From Nemesobacter sp965249045 (GTDB lineage: Bacteria > Desulfobacterota_D > UBA1144 > Nemesobacterales > Nemesobacteraceae), in the NCBI GenBank assembly GCA_965249045.1, contig OZ252213.1, forward strand, positions 1,116,001 to 1,180,000: a stretch of 64,000 bases of DNA. The letters are read 5' to 3'. The notes under the pieces were generated by a model. That model was given only the letters and a program-made list of their open reading frames with translations. It was not told the DNA's origin and did no database searches. Below, piece by piece: positions 24,664 through 33,325 of the stretch. How positions within the stretch are numbered: the stretch's first letter is position 1; each line of letters begins with the position of its first letter. The position numbers were made by a program, and so were the translations under genes.

Positions 24664-25188
24664 TTGGAAATTGAAAAAAGGAGGACAACTGACATGCAGT
24701 ACAGTTACGAATTCAAGACCCGGGCCGTAGAAAAAGCCCTTAGCCGAGGGCCCGATGTTTCTTTCAATTCCGTTGCCCAAAGCTGCGGCATTGATCATTC
24801 TACTCTGCGAAGGTGGGTTGGCAGATTTCAAAATCAGTCTTTCGCGGGGGAGAATATGAGCAAAGAAAAAACACCTCGGCAATGGAGCCCGGAACAGAAA
24901 CTTGAGGCCGTTATAGATTGCGCGTCCATGGACGAAGAACAGGTAAGCGCCTGGTGCAGGGAAAACGGAATCTTTCCCCATCACGTAGAACTGTGGAGAA
25001 AGGAATTTGCCGAAAGCTCCCCTAAACCCGCGCCCGAGAGCAAAGCTCGGATAAAGCGGCTCACAGATGAGAACAGATCTCTTAAGAAAGAACTGCGAAG
25101 AAAGGAAAAGGCGCTGGCCGAAGCCGCGGCTCTTCTGGTTCTTAAAAAAAAAGTCGACCAGCTCTGGGGAACCGAAGAGGAAGACTGA
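24664..25188 (+). CDS. IS3-family transposase OrfA
   Basis: A basic protein with two helix-turn-helix regions (FKTRAVEKALSRGPDVSFNSVAQSCGIDHSTLRRWV and ASMDEEQVSAWCRENGIFPHHVELWRKEF) and a C-terminal coiled coil (RLTDENRSLKKELRRKEKAL) used for binding to OrfB. The ATG at 24694 with AGGAGG a few bases upstream is the more likely start, giving 164 residues; the 174-residue reading begins at 24664. OrfB follows 2 bases after the stop. Confidence 0.82.
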   Translation: MEIEKRRTTDMQYSYEFKTRAVEKALSRGPDVSFNSVAQSCGIDHSTLRRWVGRFQNQSFAGENMSKEKTPRQWSPEQKLEAVIDCASMDEEQVSAWCRENGIFPHHVELWRKEFAESSPKPAPESKARIKRLTDENRSLKKELRRKEKALAEAAALLVLKKKVDQLWGTEEED

Positions 25189-25190
25189 CT

Positions 25191-26219
25191 GTGAGTGAAG
25201 ACAGGGAGAAGACAATCGGCTTGATCGATGAAGCGGTGAGGGCCGGGGCGAGGCGCTTGAAGGCGTGTGAGATCGTCGGAATGAGCGCGAGAACGCTTCA
25301 GAGATGGACAAAGCCGCATAATACTCATGACGGGCGCAAAGACGCCCGTCATGAGCCTTCCAACAAGCTTGGGGAGGAAGAAAGAGGGGATATCCTGAAG
25401 ATCGCGAACAGCCCCGGGTACTCGGAACTGCCCCCGTGCAAGATAGTGCCCTTGCTGGCCGATTCCGGCCGTTATATAGCCAGTGAATCGACGTTCCACA
25501 GGGTTCTCAAAGAGAAGGGACAGATGACCCATCGTCACGGCTCAAAGCCCAGAAGCGCGAAGAAACCGAAAGAGCTTGCGGCAACGGGCCCGAACCAGGT
25601 CTACAGCTGGGACATAACGTGGCTTCCCGCGAGGATTGCGGGGATGTACTTTTACCTGTACATGGTAATGGACATATACAGCCGAAAGATAGTGGGATGG
25701 CAGGTCTACGGGAAAGAATCAAGCGCTCGCGCCGCCGATCTTATGACGGATATCTGCCGTAGAGAAGAAATCAAGCCTGACCAGGTAACCCTGCACTCAG
25801 ATAACGGAGGAGCGATGAGGGGAGCGGCTCTGGTTGCGACCTTACAGAAGCTCGGAGTGATTCCGTCTTTCAGCCGTCCGGGGGTAAGCAGTGACAACCC
25901 CTATTCTGAATCTTTGTTCAAAACAATGAAATACGTGCCGTATTATCCGGAGAGGCCTTTTGAAGATATTGCGCAAGCTCGGGGATGGGTAGAGAAATTC
26001 GTGGGATGGTACAACGAGGAACACCTGCACAGCGCTATAAAGTTCGTTACGCCCGCGCAGCGTCATGAGGGTCTTGATAAAGAAATTCTCTCACGACGCG
26101 CTTGTGTTTATGAACAAGCCAGGGAGAAGAACCCCAGTCGCTGGTCGGGTAAGACGCGAGACTGGTCTGAAATACGAGAGGTTCGGCTTAATCCTGATAA
26201 CTGCGAAAAAGCCGCTTGA
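25191..26219 (+). CDS. IS3-family transposase OrfB (DDE integrase)
   Basis: A 342-residue transposase with an N-terminal helix-turn-helix region (GARRLKACEIVGMSARTLQRW) and the retroviral-type integrase core: Asp in YSWDITWLPAR, Asp in TLHSDNGGAMRG and Glu in NPYSESLFKTMKY, with the usual WYNEEHLHSAI closing block. GTG start at 25191. Here OrfB is not in a -1 frame with overlap, so any fusion by frameshifting is not obvious. Confidence 0.9.
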   Translation: MSEDREKTIGLIDEAVRAGARRLKACEIVGMSARTLQRWTKPHNTHDGRKDARHEPSNKLGEEERGDILKIANSPGYSELPPCKIVPLLADSGRYIASESTFHRVLKEKGQMTHRHGSKPRSAKKPKELAATGPNQVYSWDITWLPARIAGMYFYLYMVMDIYSRKIVGWQVYGKESSARAADLMTDICRREEIKPDQVTLHSDNGGAMRGAALVATLQKLGVIPSFSRPGVSSDNPYSESLFKTMKYVPYYPERPFEDIAQARGWVEKFVGWYNEEHLHSAIKFVTPAQRHEGLDKEILSRRACVYEQAREKNPSRWSGKTRDWSEIREVRLNPDNCEKAA

Positions 26220-26312
26220 TATGACTGAAAACAATTTGACATGGAGATTGTTGGGAGGTAATCGTTAGGGCGGATGAAACAAAATATGCGACAACTACCC
26301 TGAAATACACCG

Positions 26313-26591
26313 CTCCAGATGATGGCCCTCGAATTGCCCCAGAAACTCTTCAAGCTCGCACTTGATGGCAGAGCCTATGAGAAACCGCGCTCCATCCCGA
26401 AGCAGTTCGCCGAGGGGGTCGTCAACCTCCTCGGGACTCCCGAACCCGTTTCCTGTGTATCTGCCGAGCTCAAGCCCCTTATCGATCACCGCTTGAGTCT
26501 CGCGGTTGACGAAATTGGCGAAAAGCCCGTTCAATGAATCGATCATCTCTTTTTGACCTTTGGGGCCAAAAACTTTATTCTTTCTACCCAT
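26313..26591 (-). pseudogene. IS256-family transposase, N-terminal part
   Basis: The first 93 codons of the interrupted IS256 transposase: MGRKNKVFGPKG, a helical region, and DPLGELLRDGARFLIGSAIKCELEEFLGQFEG, which is the conserved N-terminal block of that family. The frame runs a few codons into the IS3 element and stops at 26295. It continues at 24602. Confidence 0.85.
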
Positions 26592-26669
26592 AGTGGCGTA
26601 TCCTCCTGTTGATTATTGATTTGGGTGAATTCAAATCAACCGGATACGCCGCTTTTTTTCAAATCCTCC

Positions 26670-26701
26670 ATACACCAAATTTGAATATAACTCCTCCGGA
26701 T
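26670..26701 (-). repeat. right imperfect inverted repeat of IS256 element
   Basis: Partner of 23438-23470. The etfBA promoter begins 30 bases beyond it. Confidence 0.6.
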
Positions 26702-26731
26702 TCCGCTCAAGGTTGTGAGAATCTATTGTCC

Positions 26732-26759
26732 TTGACAGAGAATACCTAATATTTATAAT
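26732..26759 (+). promoter_or_regulatory. near-ideal sigma-70 promoter before etfBA
   Basis: Exact TTGACA at 26732-26737 and exact TATAAT at 26754-26759, spaced by 16 bases. It lies 92 bases before the etfB start and just outside the IS256 right end, so it should drive etfB-etfA strongly. Confidence 0.75.
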
Positions 26760-26851
26760 GATACGCTTAACAAGGAGCAAGCTTTTTGGCTGCTTTTTCC
26801 TTATAAGATTTGCATCTCTATTAAATCAGTCCAGCATGGAGGTAGTATCAG

Positions 26852-27694
26852 GTGAAGATAGTGGTTTTTATAACACAGACGCAGGACACTGAAGCAAGAA
26901 TAAAGGTCAGTTCCTCAGGTGATTCCATAGACACAGAAGGCATGAAGTGGATCATGAATCCCTACGATGAGTTCGCCGTTGAGGAGGCTATCAAGACCAA
27001 GGAAGCATACGGAGGTGAAGTTATTCTAATCACCGCGGGTCCGTCCCGCGCTTCTCAGGTATTGCTTCAGGGGCTTGCCATGGGCGCCGATTCGGCAGTG
27101 CACATTTCGGACGAAGCTATTGGAGAGACAGTTGATTCCCTTGTCGTCTCGAAGCTAGTTGCGTCGGAACTTGCAAAAATTGAAGGTCTGGACCTGGTTT
27201 TCACCGGGATGAAGATTATTGACGAAGAATCCGTACAGGTGGGCATACAGATAGCTGAAGAACTGGGAATTCCTCATCTCGCGCTTGTAAGCAAGGTGAT
27301 TGGCGTAAAGCCTGATGAGAAGAAGCTTGTATGCCAGAAAGAGATTGACGGTGGAAGTGTTTCCGTTGAGGTTTCTCTGCCGGCGCTTATTACATGTCCC
27401 GACGCCATGAACGAACCCCGCTACGCGTCCGTTCCAAATATAATGAGAGCGAAAAGAAAACCGATGAAGAAAGTTTCACTTGATGACGTGGATTTTGGTT
27501 CTCTCGGCATCACCAAGGATGCCGTGGGCAAATCCGGGGCAAAGATAAAAACGGTCAGTCTTGAGGTTCCCGAAGTGGAAAGAAAACTGAGAATCATAAA
27601 GGGAAGTGACGAGACCACGGTCAAGGGAGATGAGATTGCCGAGTCCGCAAAAGAGCTTGTTAAGCTTCTAAGGGATGACGCGAAAGTCATATGA
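26852..27694 (+). CDS. etfB: electron transfer flavoprotein beta subunit
   Basis: A 280-residue ETF beta chain (AMP-binding partner of EtfA). It begins KIVVFITQTQDTEARIK, has MNPYDEFAVEEAIKTKE, LLQGLAMGADSAVHI, the signature EDVDLVFTGMKIIDEESVQVGIQIAEELGIPH region and CPDAMNEPRYASVPNIMRAKRKP near the end. GTG start has GGAGGT nine bases upstream. It passes electrons from acyl-CoA dehydrogenases or similar enzymes to ETF-quinone oxidoreductase; it sits 52 bases before etfA. Confidence 0.93.
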   Translation: MKIVVFITQTQDTEARIKVSSSGDSIDTEGMKWIMNPYDEFAVEEAIKTKEAYGGEVILITAGPSRASQVLLQGLAMGADSAVHISDEAIGETVDSLVVSKLVASELAKIEGLDLVFTGMKIIDEESVQVGIQIAEELGIPHLALVSKVIGVKPDEKKLVCQKEIDGGSVSVEVSLPALITCPDAMNEPRYASVPNIMRAKRKPMKKVSLDDVDFGSLGITKDAVGKSGAKIKTVSLEVPEVERKLRIIKGSDETTVKGDEIAESAKELVKLLRDDAKVI

Positions 27695-27746
27695 TCCGGG
27701 ATATCCGGCGTTTTATCAGAAAGTATCGCTAGGAGGCTTGAATTAA

Positions 27747-28730
27747 ATGAGTAGTGAAATCTGGGTTGTTGCTGATGTCAAGGCTGACGGAGAGATAAGA
27801 AAGGTAACGTTTGAAGTCCTTTCCGAGGCCAGAAGAAAACTTGGAGGTCCGGTCTGCGCGGTGTTGCTCGGAAATGGCGTATCGGACAAGGCTTCTGAGC
27901 TTGCAAGCTACGGAGCGGAGAAAATCTACGTAGTTGACAATCCCAACCTCAAGGATTTTAATCCCGATGGTTACGTAAAGTCCCTTTGCGAATTGATAAA
28001 GAAACACTCTCCTGCGGTTGTGCTCTCCGGCAATACGGCTTTTGCGGAGGACTACATACCCAGGGTTGCTTCGGGCGTGGGTTCGGGTCTTGCCATGGAC
28101 TGCGTTGATATAGGTATGACCGATGACGGAAGACTGAGCATAAAGAGGTATTCCCATTCAAGCAGGGCGATATCCACCCAGGAGTTCAGTGGTGACGGAA
28201 GCGCGATGATCGCCACCGTAAGGCCCAATTCCTTTAAGGAAGAGGAATCCGCCGGCGCGGGGCAGGTTGTGAACGAAGATACGGGAGTTACGGATGCCGA
28301 CATAAGGATCAAAGTGCTTGAGATGAAAACCAAGGAATCTGATCGCCCGGAGCTTACCGAAGCAGAGAGGGTGGTTTCCGGCGGCAGGGGTCTTGGGAGC
28401 GAAGAGAACTTCAATTACATATACGATCTTGCGGATTTGCTGGGTGCAGCCGCAGGGGCGACAAGAGCCGCGGTCGACGCAGGATACTGCCCCTACGATA
28501 TGCAGGTCGGCCAGACCGGAAAAGCGGTTTCTCCCATGCTTTACGTCGCGGTTGCCATATCCGGATCGGTACAGCATTTCTCCGGCATGGGTTCGTCAAA
28601 AGTAATAGTTTCCATAAACAAGGATTCGGAAGCCCCGATTTTCGCGAAGTCGGATTATGGAATCTGCGGGGATCTCTTCCAGGTTCTTCCCCCGCTTACA
28701 GAGGAACTCAAAAAAGCCTTAGCTGAGTAG
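27747..28730 (+). CDS. etfA: electron transfer flavoprotein alpha subunit
   Basis: A 327-residue ETF alpha chain that holds FAD. The N-terminal part matches EtfB-like folds (VWVVADVKADGEIRK-type start, seen as EIWVVADVK), and the FAD domain shows VVSGGRGLGSEENF, GATRAAVDAGYCPYDMQVGQTGKAVSPMLYVAVAISGSVQHFSGMGSSKVIVSINKD, typical of EtfA. It follows etfB with its own AGGAGG site and converges on murI (10 bases). Confidence 0.94.
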   Translation: MSSEIWVVADVKADGEIRKVTFEVLSEARRKLGGPVCAVLLGNGVSDKASELASYGAEKIYVVDNPNLKDFNPDGYVKSLCELIKKHSPAVVLSGNTAFAEDYIPRVASGVGSGLAMDCVDIGMTDDGRLSIKRYSHSSRAISTQEFSGDGSAMIATVRPNSFKEEESAGAGQVVNEDTGVTDADIRIKVLEMKTKESDRPELTEAERVVSGGRGLGSEENFNYIYDLADLLGAAAGATRAAVDAGYCPYDMQVGQTGKAVSPMLYVAVAISGSVQHFSGMGSSKVIVSINKDSEAPIFAKSDYGICGDLFQVLPPLTEELKKALAE

Positions 28731-28739
28731 TCGTACTCG

Positions 28740-29555
28740 TTACACTATATCGACGACTTCAGCTTTTTCCATCGGTCTGCCGAGGAACCTGGACGCGATT
28801 GATGTAAAGGTTTCCGAATCATCCGTAAGGTAAAACGACATTTCCCGCGCTTTGCCGTCTTCTCTCAGCAGCCCTTGGGTCCTGAGTATGGTTTCGGTCT
28901 GCTTTGCGGTCTCTTCCGCTGAGTCAACAAGTCTTATCCCTTCGCCCATAACCCCGGCAATCGTGTTTTTAAGAATGGGATAGTGCGTGCAGCCGAGTAT
29001 CAGTACGTCTATTTCTGATTGCCTCAGATCTCCAAGATATTTTTCGGCTATCAGGGCTGTGGTCTCGTCATTTTCCCACCCTTCTTCTGCAAGCGGAACG
29101 AAAAGCGGGCAGGGTTTTGAGTATATCTCAATCGGAAAAGAGCAGATCTCCCGCAGTTTTTTCTCATAGGAGCCGCTTTTTATAGTCGCCTGGGTTCCTA
29201 TAACCCCTATTTTTCCGCTGACGGTGAGTTCCGACGCTCTTTTCGCTCCAGGTTCCACGACTCCGACAACGGGAATTTCCAGGTTTTCTTTCAGCATCTC
29301 TATTGCGTACGCAGATGCGGTGTTACACGCTACGACCAGAAGCTTTATGTTTTTTGACAGAAGAAAATTCGTGGTGCTTTCAACGTATTTCCTTACCGTT
29401 CTCCCGGATTTCGTTCCATAAGGAACTCTGGCGGTGTCACCGAGATATACGATATTTTCTTCACAAAGAAGATTCATTATCTCCTTTGAGACTGTAAGTC
29501 CTCCTATGCCCGAATCAAAAATCCCTATTGCCTGGTTTCTTCTTTCTTCCTTCAT
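28740..29555 (-). CDS. murI: glutamate racemase
   Basis: A 271-residue enzyme making D-glutamate for peptidoglycan. The motif IGIFDSGIGGLTV opens it, followed by VYLGDTARVPYGTKS, the first catalytic Cys in VVACNTASAYA, GVIGTQATI, and the second Cys in LILGCTHYPIL. It is last in the run that starts with the COG3146-like gene and clpS. Confidence 0.94.
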   Translation of the reverse strand: MKEERRNQAIGIFDSGIGGLTVSKEIMNLLCEENIVYLGDTARVPYGTKSGRTVRKYVESTTNFLLSKNIKLLVVACNTASAYAIEMLKENLEIPVVGVVEPGAKRASELTVSGKIGVIGTQATIKSGSYEKKLREICSFPIEIYSKPCPLFVPLAEEGWENDETTALIAEKYLGDLRQSEIDVLILGCTHYPILKNTIAGVMGEGIRLVDSAEETAKQTETILRTQGLLREDGKAREMSFYLTDDSETFTSIASRFLGRPMEKAEVVDIV

Positions 29556-29627
29556 TTTGCTGCTGTGCCCGCAGGCTTGCTCCGAGGATGTGAAAAAGAC
29601 AGATTCTGAGTCCGCCGGAGAGAGTAA

Positions 29628-30650
29628 TTAGACCTTGTTCTCTGGTCTGGAACTTACTTTTTTGTATTCGTTCAGGTAGTTATCGGCGAAGCGCCTGGTT
29701 CTCTCCACCCTCGCTTTTCTTCTTTCCTTTCTTCTCTCCGCTTCTTTCCATAGACGGATTTCGTAGGGAGTTTCAGGGGTGAATTCGGGAACCGAGACGG
29801 GGTTTCCGGCTTTGTCGACTTTCACGTAAGTGAGAAACGCCGTGCACGCGTGGGATGATTCTCCGGTCTCGGTATCATACGAATCGACCTTGATCGCAAG
29901 CTCAAGCGACTTGGTTCCCACATAGGTGATACCCGCCTTGAATTCAATCAGGTTTCCGACATTGAGCGGGGAATAGAAAAAAAGATCGTCAAGTGATCCC
30001 GTAACCAAAACCCCCTTGGCAAACCTTTTCGCCAGAATAGCCGCGCTCTCGTCAATATACTTCATGAGCTTTCCAACGGACATGAAATTTCCGTAGAAGG
30101 CGTCTTCTGGGAGTACCATCTTGGTGGTATTGAAAATAAGCCTCGTGTTTTCCGTCTCATCCGCTACGTTGAAGACATTCTTTTCCCTTTTTCTTATTTC
30201 CGGAAGTCTTTGTACTTTCCTTTCCTTCGCCCAGGCTATGAGTTCTCGTTCAACCGTGCTGGATGCGTTGAGCTTTGCTTTCATTTTTCTCGGTTTTACG
30301 TTTTTGTCTACGGCGACAAAGGCCATGTAGGAGAGGGTTATAAGCTTCTTTTCTTCAGTTTCGCCGTCTTCTGAGTGTACTCGTACCGCGACTTCAATGG
30401 ATGAGTTTCCGACATGCTCAACCCAGCTTTCGAGAATCACTATCTCTCCGAGTTTTACAGGGTGCAGAAAATCTATGCTGTCCGTGGCTCCCAGAACCGC
30501 AGGCCCGTTTGCGAACTTAAAAGACGTGATGCTGCCCGTAAGCATAATCCAGTCCATGAGTATTCCGCCGTGCAGGGTCCCGTGGTTGTTCGAGTGTTCG
30601 GGAAGAACGTACTGAACCATTTTGTTGGCAGTTTCACGTATGGAGATCAT
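29628..30650 (-). CDS. double-hotdog acyl-CoA thioesterase
   Basis: A 340-residue protein with two hotdog domains, about residues 5-130 and 170-300. Each has the ACOT layout: NHGTLHGGILMDWIMLTG in the first, and AFYGNFMSVGKLMKYIDESAAILA in the second, with the acid residue on the long helix. Both halves show the strand GNSSIEVAVRVH or TKSLELAIKVDSYD. It hydrolyses acyl-CoA to free acid and CoA; chain length cannot be told. It follows clpA by 46 bases in the same direction. Confidence 0.88.
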   Translation of the reverse strand: MISIRETANKMVQYVLPEHSNNHGTLHGGILMDWIMLTGSITSFKFANGPAVLGATDSIDFLHPVKLGEIVILESWVEHVGNSSIEVAVRVHSEDGETEEKKLITLSYMAFVAVDKNVKPRKMKAKLNASSTVERELIAWAKERKVQRLPEIRKREKNVFNVADETENTRLIFNTTKMVLPEDAFYGNFMSVGKLMKYIDESAAILAKRFAKGVLVTGSLDDLFFYSPLNVGNLIEFKAGITYVGTKSLELAIKVDSYDTETGESSHACTAFLTYVKVDKAGNPVSVPEFTPETPYEIRLWKEAERRKERRKARVERTRRFADNYLNEYKKVSSRPENKV

Positions 30651-30696
30651 GGGTTCCTTAGCTGCGCGCCATCGCGGTTTATGCTCCGAGAGAAAT

Positions 30697-32952
30697 TCAG
30701 TCTGTTTTGGCCCGAAGAGCTATCTGTTCCCCTTTAAGGGAGAAAATCGCCTTGCCGCCGCCGGAGAGTTCTCCGAAGAGAATCTCCTTTGAAAGCTTTT
30801 CCGCTATCTCGGAGTTTATTACTCTTTGAACGGGTCTTGCGCCCAACTGGGGATCGTAGCCCTTTCGGGCGAGAAAAAGTCTCACTTCAGGCGTAAGACT
30901 GATCGTTACTTTTTTCGGGATGAGCCTTTGCTGAAGCTCTCCGATCATCTTGTCCACTATTCTCTCTACTATTTCTATATCAAGAGGGTTAAACCTGATG
31001 ATTTCATTCAGTCTGTTTCTAAATTCCGGGGAGAAATACCTGTCTATGGCTTCTCCGCTTTTGTCCTCAAACTCTTTTTTCGCGAACCCGACATTTCTGT
31101 TCATGCTTTCCCTTGAGCCGGTGTTTGTTGTCAGAATCACAATTACCTGACGAAAATCCACCTTTCTTCCGTTTGAATCCGTAAGCGTCGCGTGGTCCAT
31201 TACCTGAAGCAGGATGTTGTATATGTCTTCGTGCGCCTTTTCGATTTCATCTAGCAGAAGGACGCAGTGGGGAGATTTGTATATGGCCTCGGTAAGCTGC
31301 CCCCCCTGGTCGTAGCCCACATATCCCGGCGGTGAACCTATAAGGCGGGAGACAGTGTGTTTTTCCATGTACTCACTCATGTCGAAACGTATGAATTCAA
31401 CTCCTAGGACCTCCGCGAGTTTTTTCGCAAGTTCCGTTTTACCGACTCCTGTCGGGCCCGAGAACATGAAAGAACCCACGGGTTTTTCCGGTTCGCTTAT
31501 TCCGGCGCGCGACATCTGTATGGCATTTACGAGCTTGTCTATGGCTTGATCCTGGGAGTAGATGAATTTTTTTAGATTGTCCCCGAGGTCATGGAGAAGG
31601 TTGCGGTCTTCGACTTTTACCGACTTCGTGGGTATTTTCGCGACCTTCGCTATCAGTTTTTCCATGTCGGACACTTTTACCTGTCTTGTCATTTCGGGAT
31701 CAGGATTTCGAAGTTTCACCGCAGCTCCGGCCTCGTCCATGATATCAATCGCCTTGTCCGGAAGCTTTCTGTCCATTATGTACCTGTCGGAGAGCTCTAT
31801 GCACGCTCTTATCGCTCCCTGGGAGTATTTCACGTTGTGGTACTCTTCGTAATGCCGCTTCAGTCCGAAAAGAATCTTTCTGCAGTCCTCAACCGACGGT
31901 TCATCCACGCTTATTCTCTGGAATCTTCTTGAAAGCGCGTGATCTTTCTCGAAGATAATCCTGTATTCCTTAAGCGTGGTCGTTCCTATGCATTTTATGT
32001 CTCCTCCGGCAAGAGCGGGCTTGAGCATGTTTGACGCGTCAAGGCTTCCGCCGGAAACTGCTCCGGCGCCTATAACCGTGTGGATTTCGTCTATAAAAAG
32101 CACGTTGTTCGGATCCTTCTTGGTTTCGTCTATGACGGTGTTCAGTCTTTCCTCAAAGTCCCCCCTGTATTTTGTTCCGGCCGTAAGAGTTCCTATGTTG
32201 AGAAGGTGTATCTTGAGATCTTTCATAACTTCGGGAACTTCTCCGGAAACGACCCGAAGAGCCACTCCCTCCACAATCGCCGTCTTTCCAACTCCGGCGT
32301 CTCCAACGAGCACGGGATTATTTTTCTTTCTCTTGCTGAGAATGTGGATTATTCTCTGAACCTCTTTTTCTCTCCCTATGAGCGGGTCGATGTTTCCGTT
32401 GCGGGCTTTTTCGATCAGATCCGTGCAGTAAAGCTCAAGGGGATTTTTGGTCTCGGTTTTTTTCGCTTCCTTCGTCTGTTCCTTGGTGGTGGCGGTCTTT
32501 TCCTGTTGTTCATCAGTTTTCTCGCTGTTTCCGTGGGATATCTGCTTTATAACGGTGAGACGGCTGAGTCCCTGGCGATTCAGAAAATACACGGCGTGCG
32601 ATTCGGGAACCCTGAACATGGCAACCAGTATGTTGGCTCCGGTTATTTCTTTTTTTTCCGCGCTTTCGGCATGCATGGACGCTACTCTGAAGATGTACTT
32701 GCTCCCTTCTGAGTAAGTCGGTTCGGGAAGATGGGGAGAATCGACGGATGATATGTTTTTACTGAGATGTTCCTCTATGTCGTTTACGAGAAGTTCAATG
32801 TCAACGTCGCATTCTATAAGTACTTCCGCCGCGACTTTGTCTCTTGTGAGTTCAAGGAGTATGTGTTCCGGGGTGATAAACTCGTGCTTGCGGTTTTTTG
32901 TCTGCTGGTACGCGCGGTAAAGAGTTTTTTCGAGTTCTTCTGAAGCCACCAT
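30697..32952 (-). CDS. clpA: ATP-dependent Clp protease ATPase subunit ClpA
   Basis: 751 residues from the ATG at 32952, which lies 1 base after the clpS stop; a longer frame to 32979 overlaps clpS. N-terminal Clp repeat domain (LEKTLYRAYQQTKNRKHEFITPEHILLEL), first AAA+ module with GDAGVGKTAIVEG and DEIHTVIGAG, and the second with GPTGVGKTELAK and LLDEIEKAH. The C-terminal part ends in the D2-small domain. It unfolds proteins for ClpP (not in this window); ClpS just upstream directs N-degron substrates. Confidence 0.95.
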   Translation of the reverse strand: MVASEELEKTLYRAYQQTKNRKHEFITPEHILLELTRDKVAAEVLIECDVDIELLVNDIEEHLSKNISSVDSPHLPEPTYSEGSKYIFRVASMHAESAEKKEITGANILVAMFRVPESHAVYFLNRQGLSRLTVIKQISHGNSEKTDEQQEKTATTKEQTKEAKKTETKNPLELYCTDLIEKARNGNIDPLIGREKEVQRIIHILSKRKKNNPVLVGDAGVGKTAIVEGVALRVVSGEVPEVMKDLKIHLLNIGTLTAGTKYRGDFEERLNTVIDETKKDPNNVLFIDEIHTVIGAGAVSGGSLDASNMLKPALAGGDIKCIGTTTLKEYRIIFEKDHALSRRFQRISVDEPSVEDCRKILFGLKRHYEEYHNVKYSQGAIRACIELSDRYIMDRKLPDKAIDIMDEAGAAVKLRNPDPEMTRQVKVSDMEKLIAKVAKIPTKSVKVEDRNLLHDLGDNLKKFIYSQDQAIDKLVNAIQMSRAGISEPEKPVGSFMFSGPTGVGKTELAKKLAEVLGVEFIRFDMSEYMEKHTVSRLIGSPPGYVGYDQGGQLTEAIYKSPHCVLLLDEIEKAHEDIYNILLQVMDHATLTDSNGRKVDFRQVIVILTTNTGSRESMNRNVGFAKKEFEDKSGEAIDRYFSPEFRNRLNEIIRFNPLDIEIVERIVDKMIGELQQRLIPKKVTISLTPEVRLFLARKGYDPQLGARPVQRVINSEIAEKLSKEILFGELSGGGKAIFSLKGEQIALRAKTD

Positions 32953-32953
32953 G

Positions 32954-33325
32954 TCAGCTGTCCGCCTTTTGAACTTCAAGTATGCATTTAAGTGGATGTT
33001 CGTATTTTTCCGCCAGGTTTTTAACCTGTTTTACCTTCGTGGTAGCTATGTCGTAGGTATAGCTGTCGATGATGCTTTTTCCCTTCGTGTGAGCCTCAAG
33101 CATTATTTGTCTGCTGTCGTTTTCGTTCTTGAAAAACACCTTCATCAGAACCCAAACTACAAAATCCCTTGGCGTATAGTCGTCGTTTAGCAGGACTATG
33201 AGATACATGTCCGGCCTTTTTACGCGGATATCCTCCTTTACGACCTGCTTGGGATCCTTTGTATGAGTCGGGTTCTCGTGCTCAGGCATGGCGAATATTT
33301 TATACGATTTTTTCTGATTTGCCAC
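32954..33325 (-). CDS. clpS: ClpS adaptor
   Basis: A 123-residue protein. Residues 40-115 form the ClpS core: MYLIVLLNDDYTPRDFVVWVLMKVFF with the N-degron pocket residues Asn-Asp-Asp and Met, then AHTKGKSIIDSYTYDIATTKVKQV. It delivers proteins with bulky N-terminal residues to ClpA. It overlaps the upstream acyltransferase-like gene by 26 bases. Confidence 0.94.
   Translation of the reverse strand: MANQKKSYKIFAMPEHENPTHTKDPKQVVKEDIRVKRPDMYLIVLLNDDYTPRDFVVWVLMKVFFKNENDSRQIMLEAHTKGKSIIDSYTYDIATTKVKQVKNLAEKYEHPLKCILEVQKADS

Larger units (their letters stand above)
24603..26312 (+). mobile_element. IS3-family element inserted in IS256 transposase
   Basis: A 1710-bp element with imperfect 25-bp inverted ends (the inner parts share AGTTGTCGC and CAGGG) and 4-bp CTCC target copies. 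It holds orfA and orfB in the normal IS3 order. The frame of the interrupted gene is restored exactly by removing it, which supports the ends chosen here. Confidence 0.85.
23438..26701 (-). mobile_element. IS256-family element, interrupted by IS3-family element
   Basis: The outer ends show imperfect inverted repeats at 23438-23470 and 26670-26701 (shared core CAAAT-TGGTGTAT, and ATCCGGA further out). Inside are the two halves of one IS256-type transposase, separated by a 1710-bp IS3-family element. Without that insert and one target copy the element is about 1.5 kb. I could not confirm outer target duplications, so the exact ends are uncertain. Confidence 0.75.

Noticed and set aside
24526..25311. 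Long frame opposite the IS3 orfA
   Set aside because: Antisense to a well-supported transposase gene and composed of Ser, Phe and Pro low complexity.
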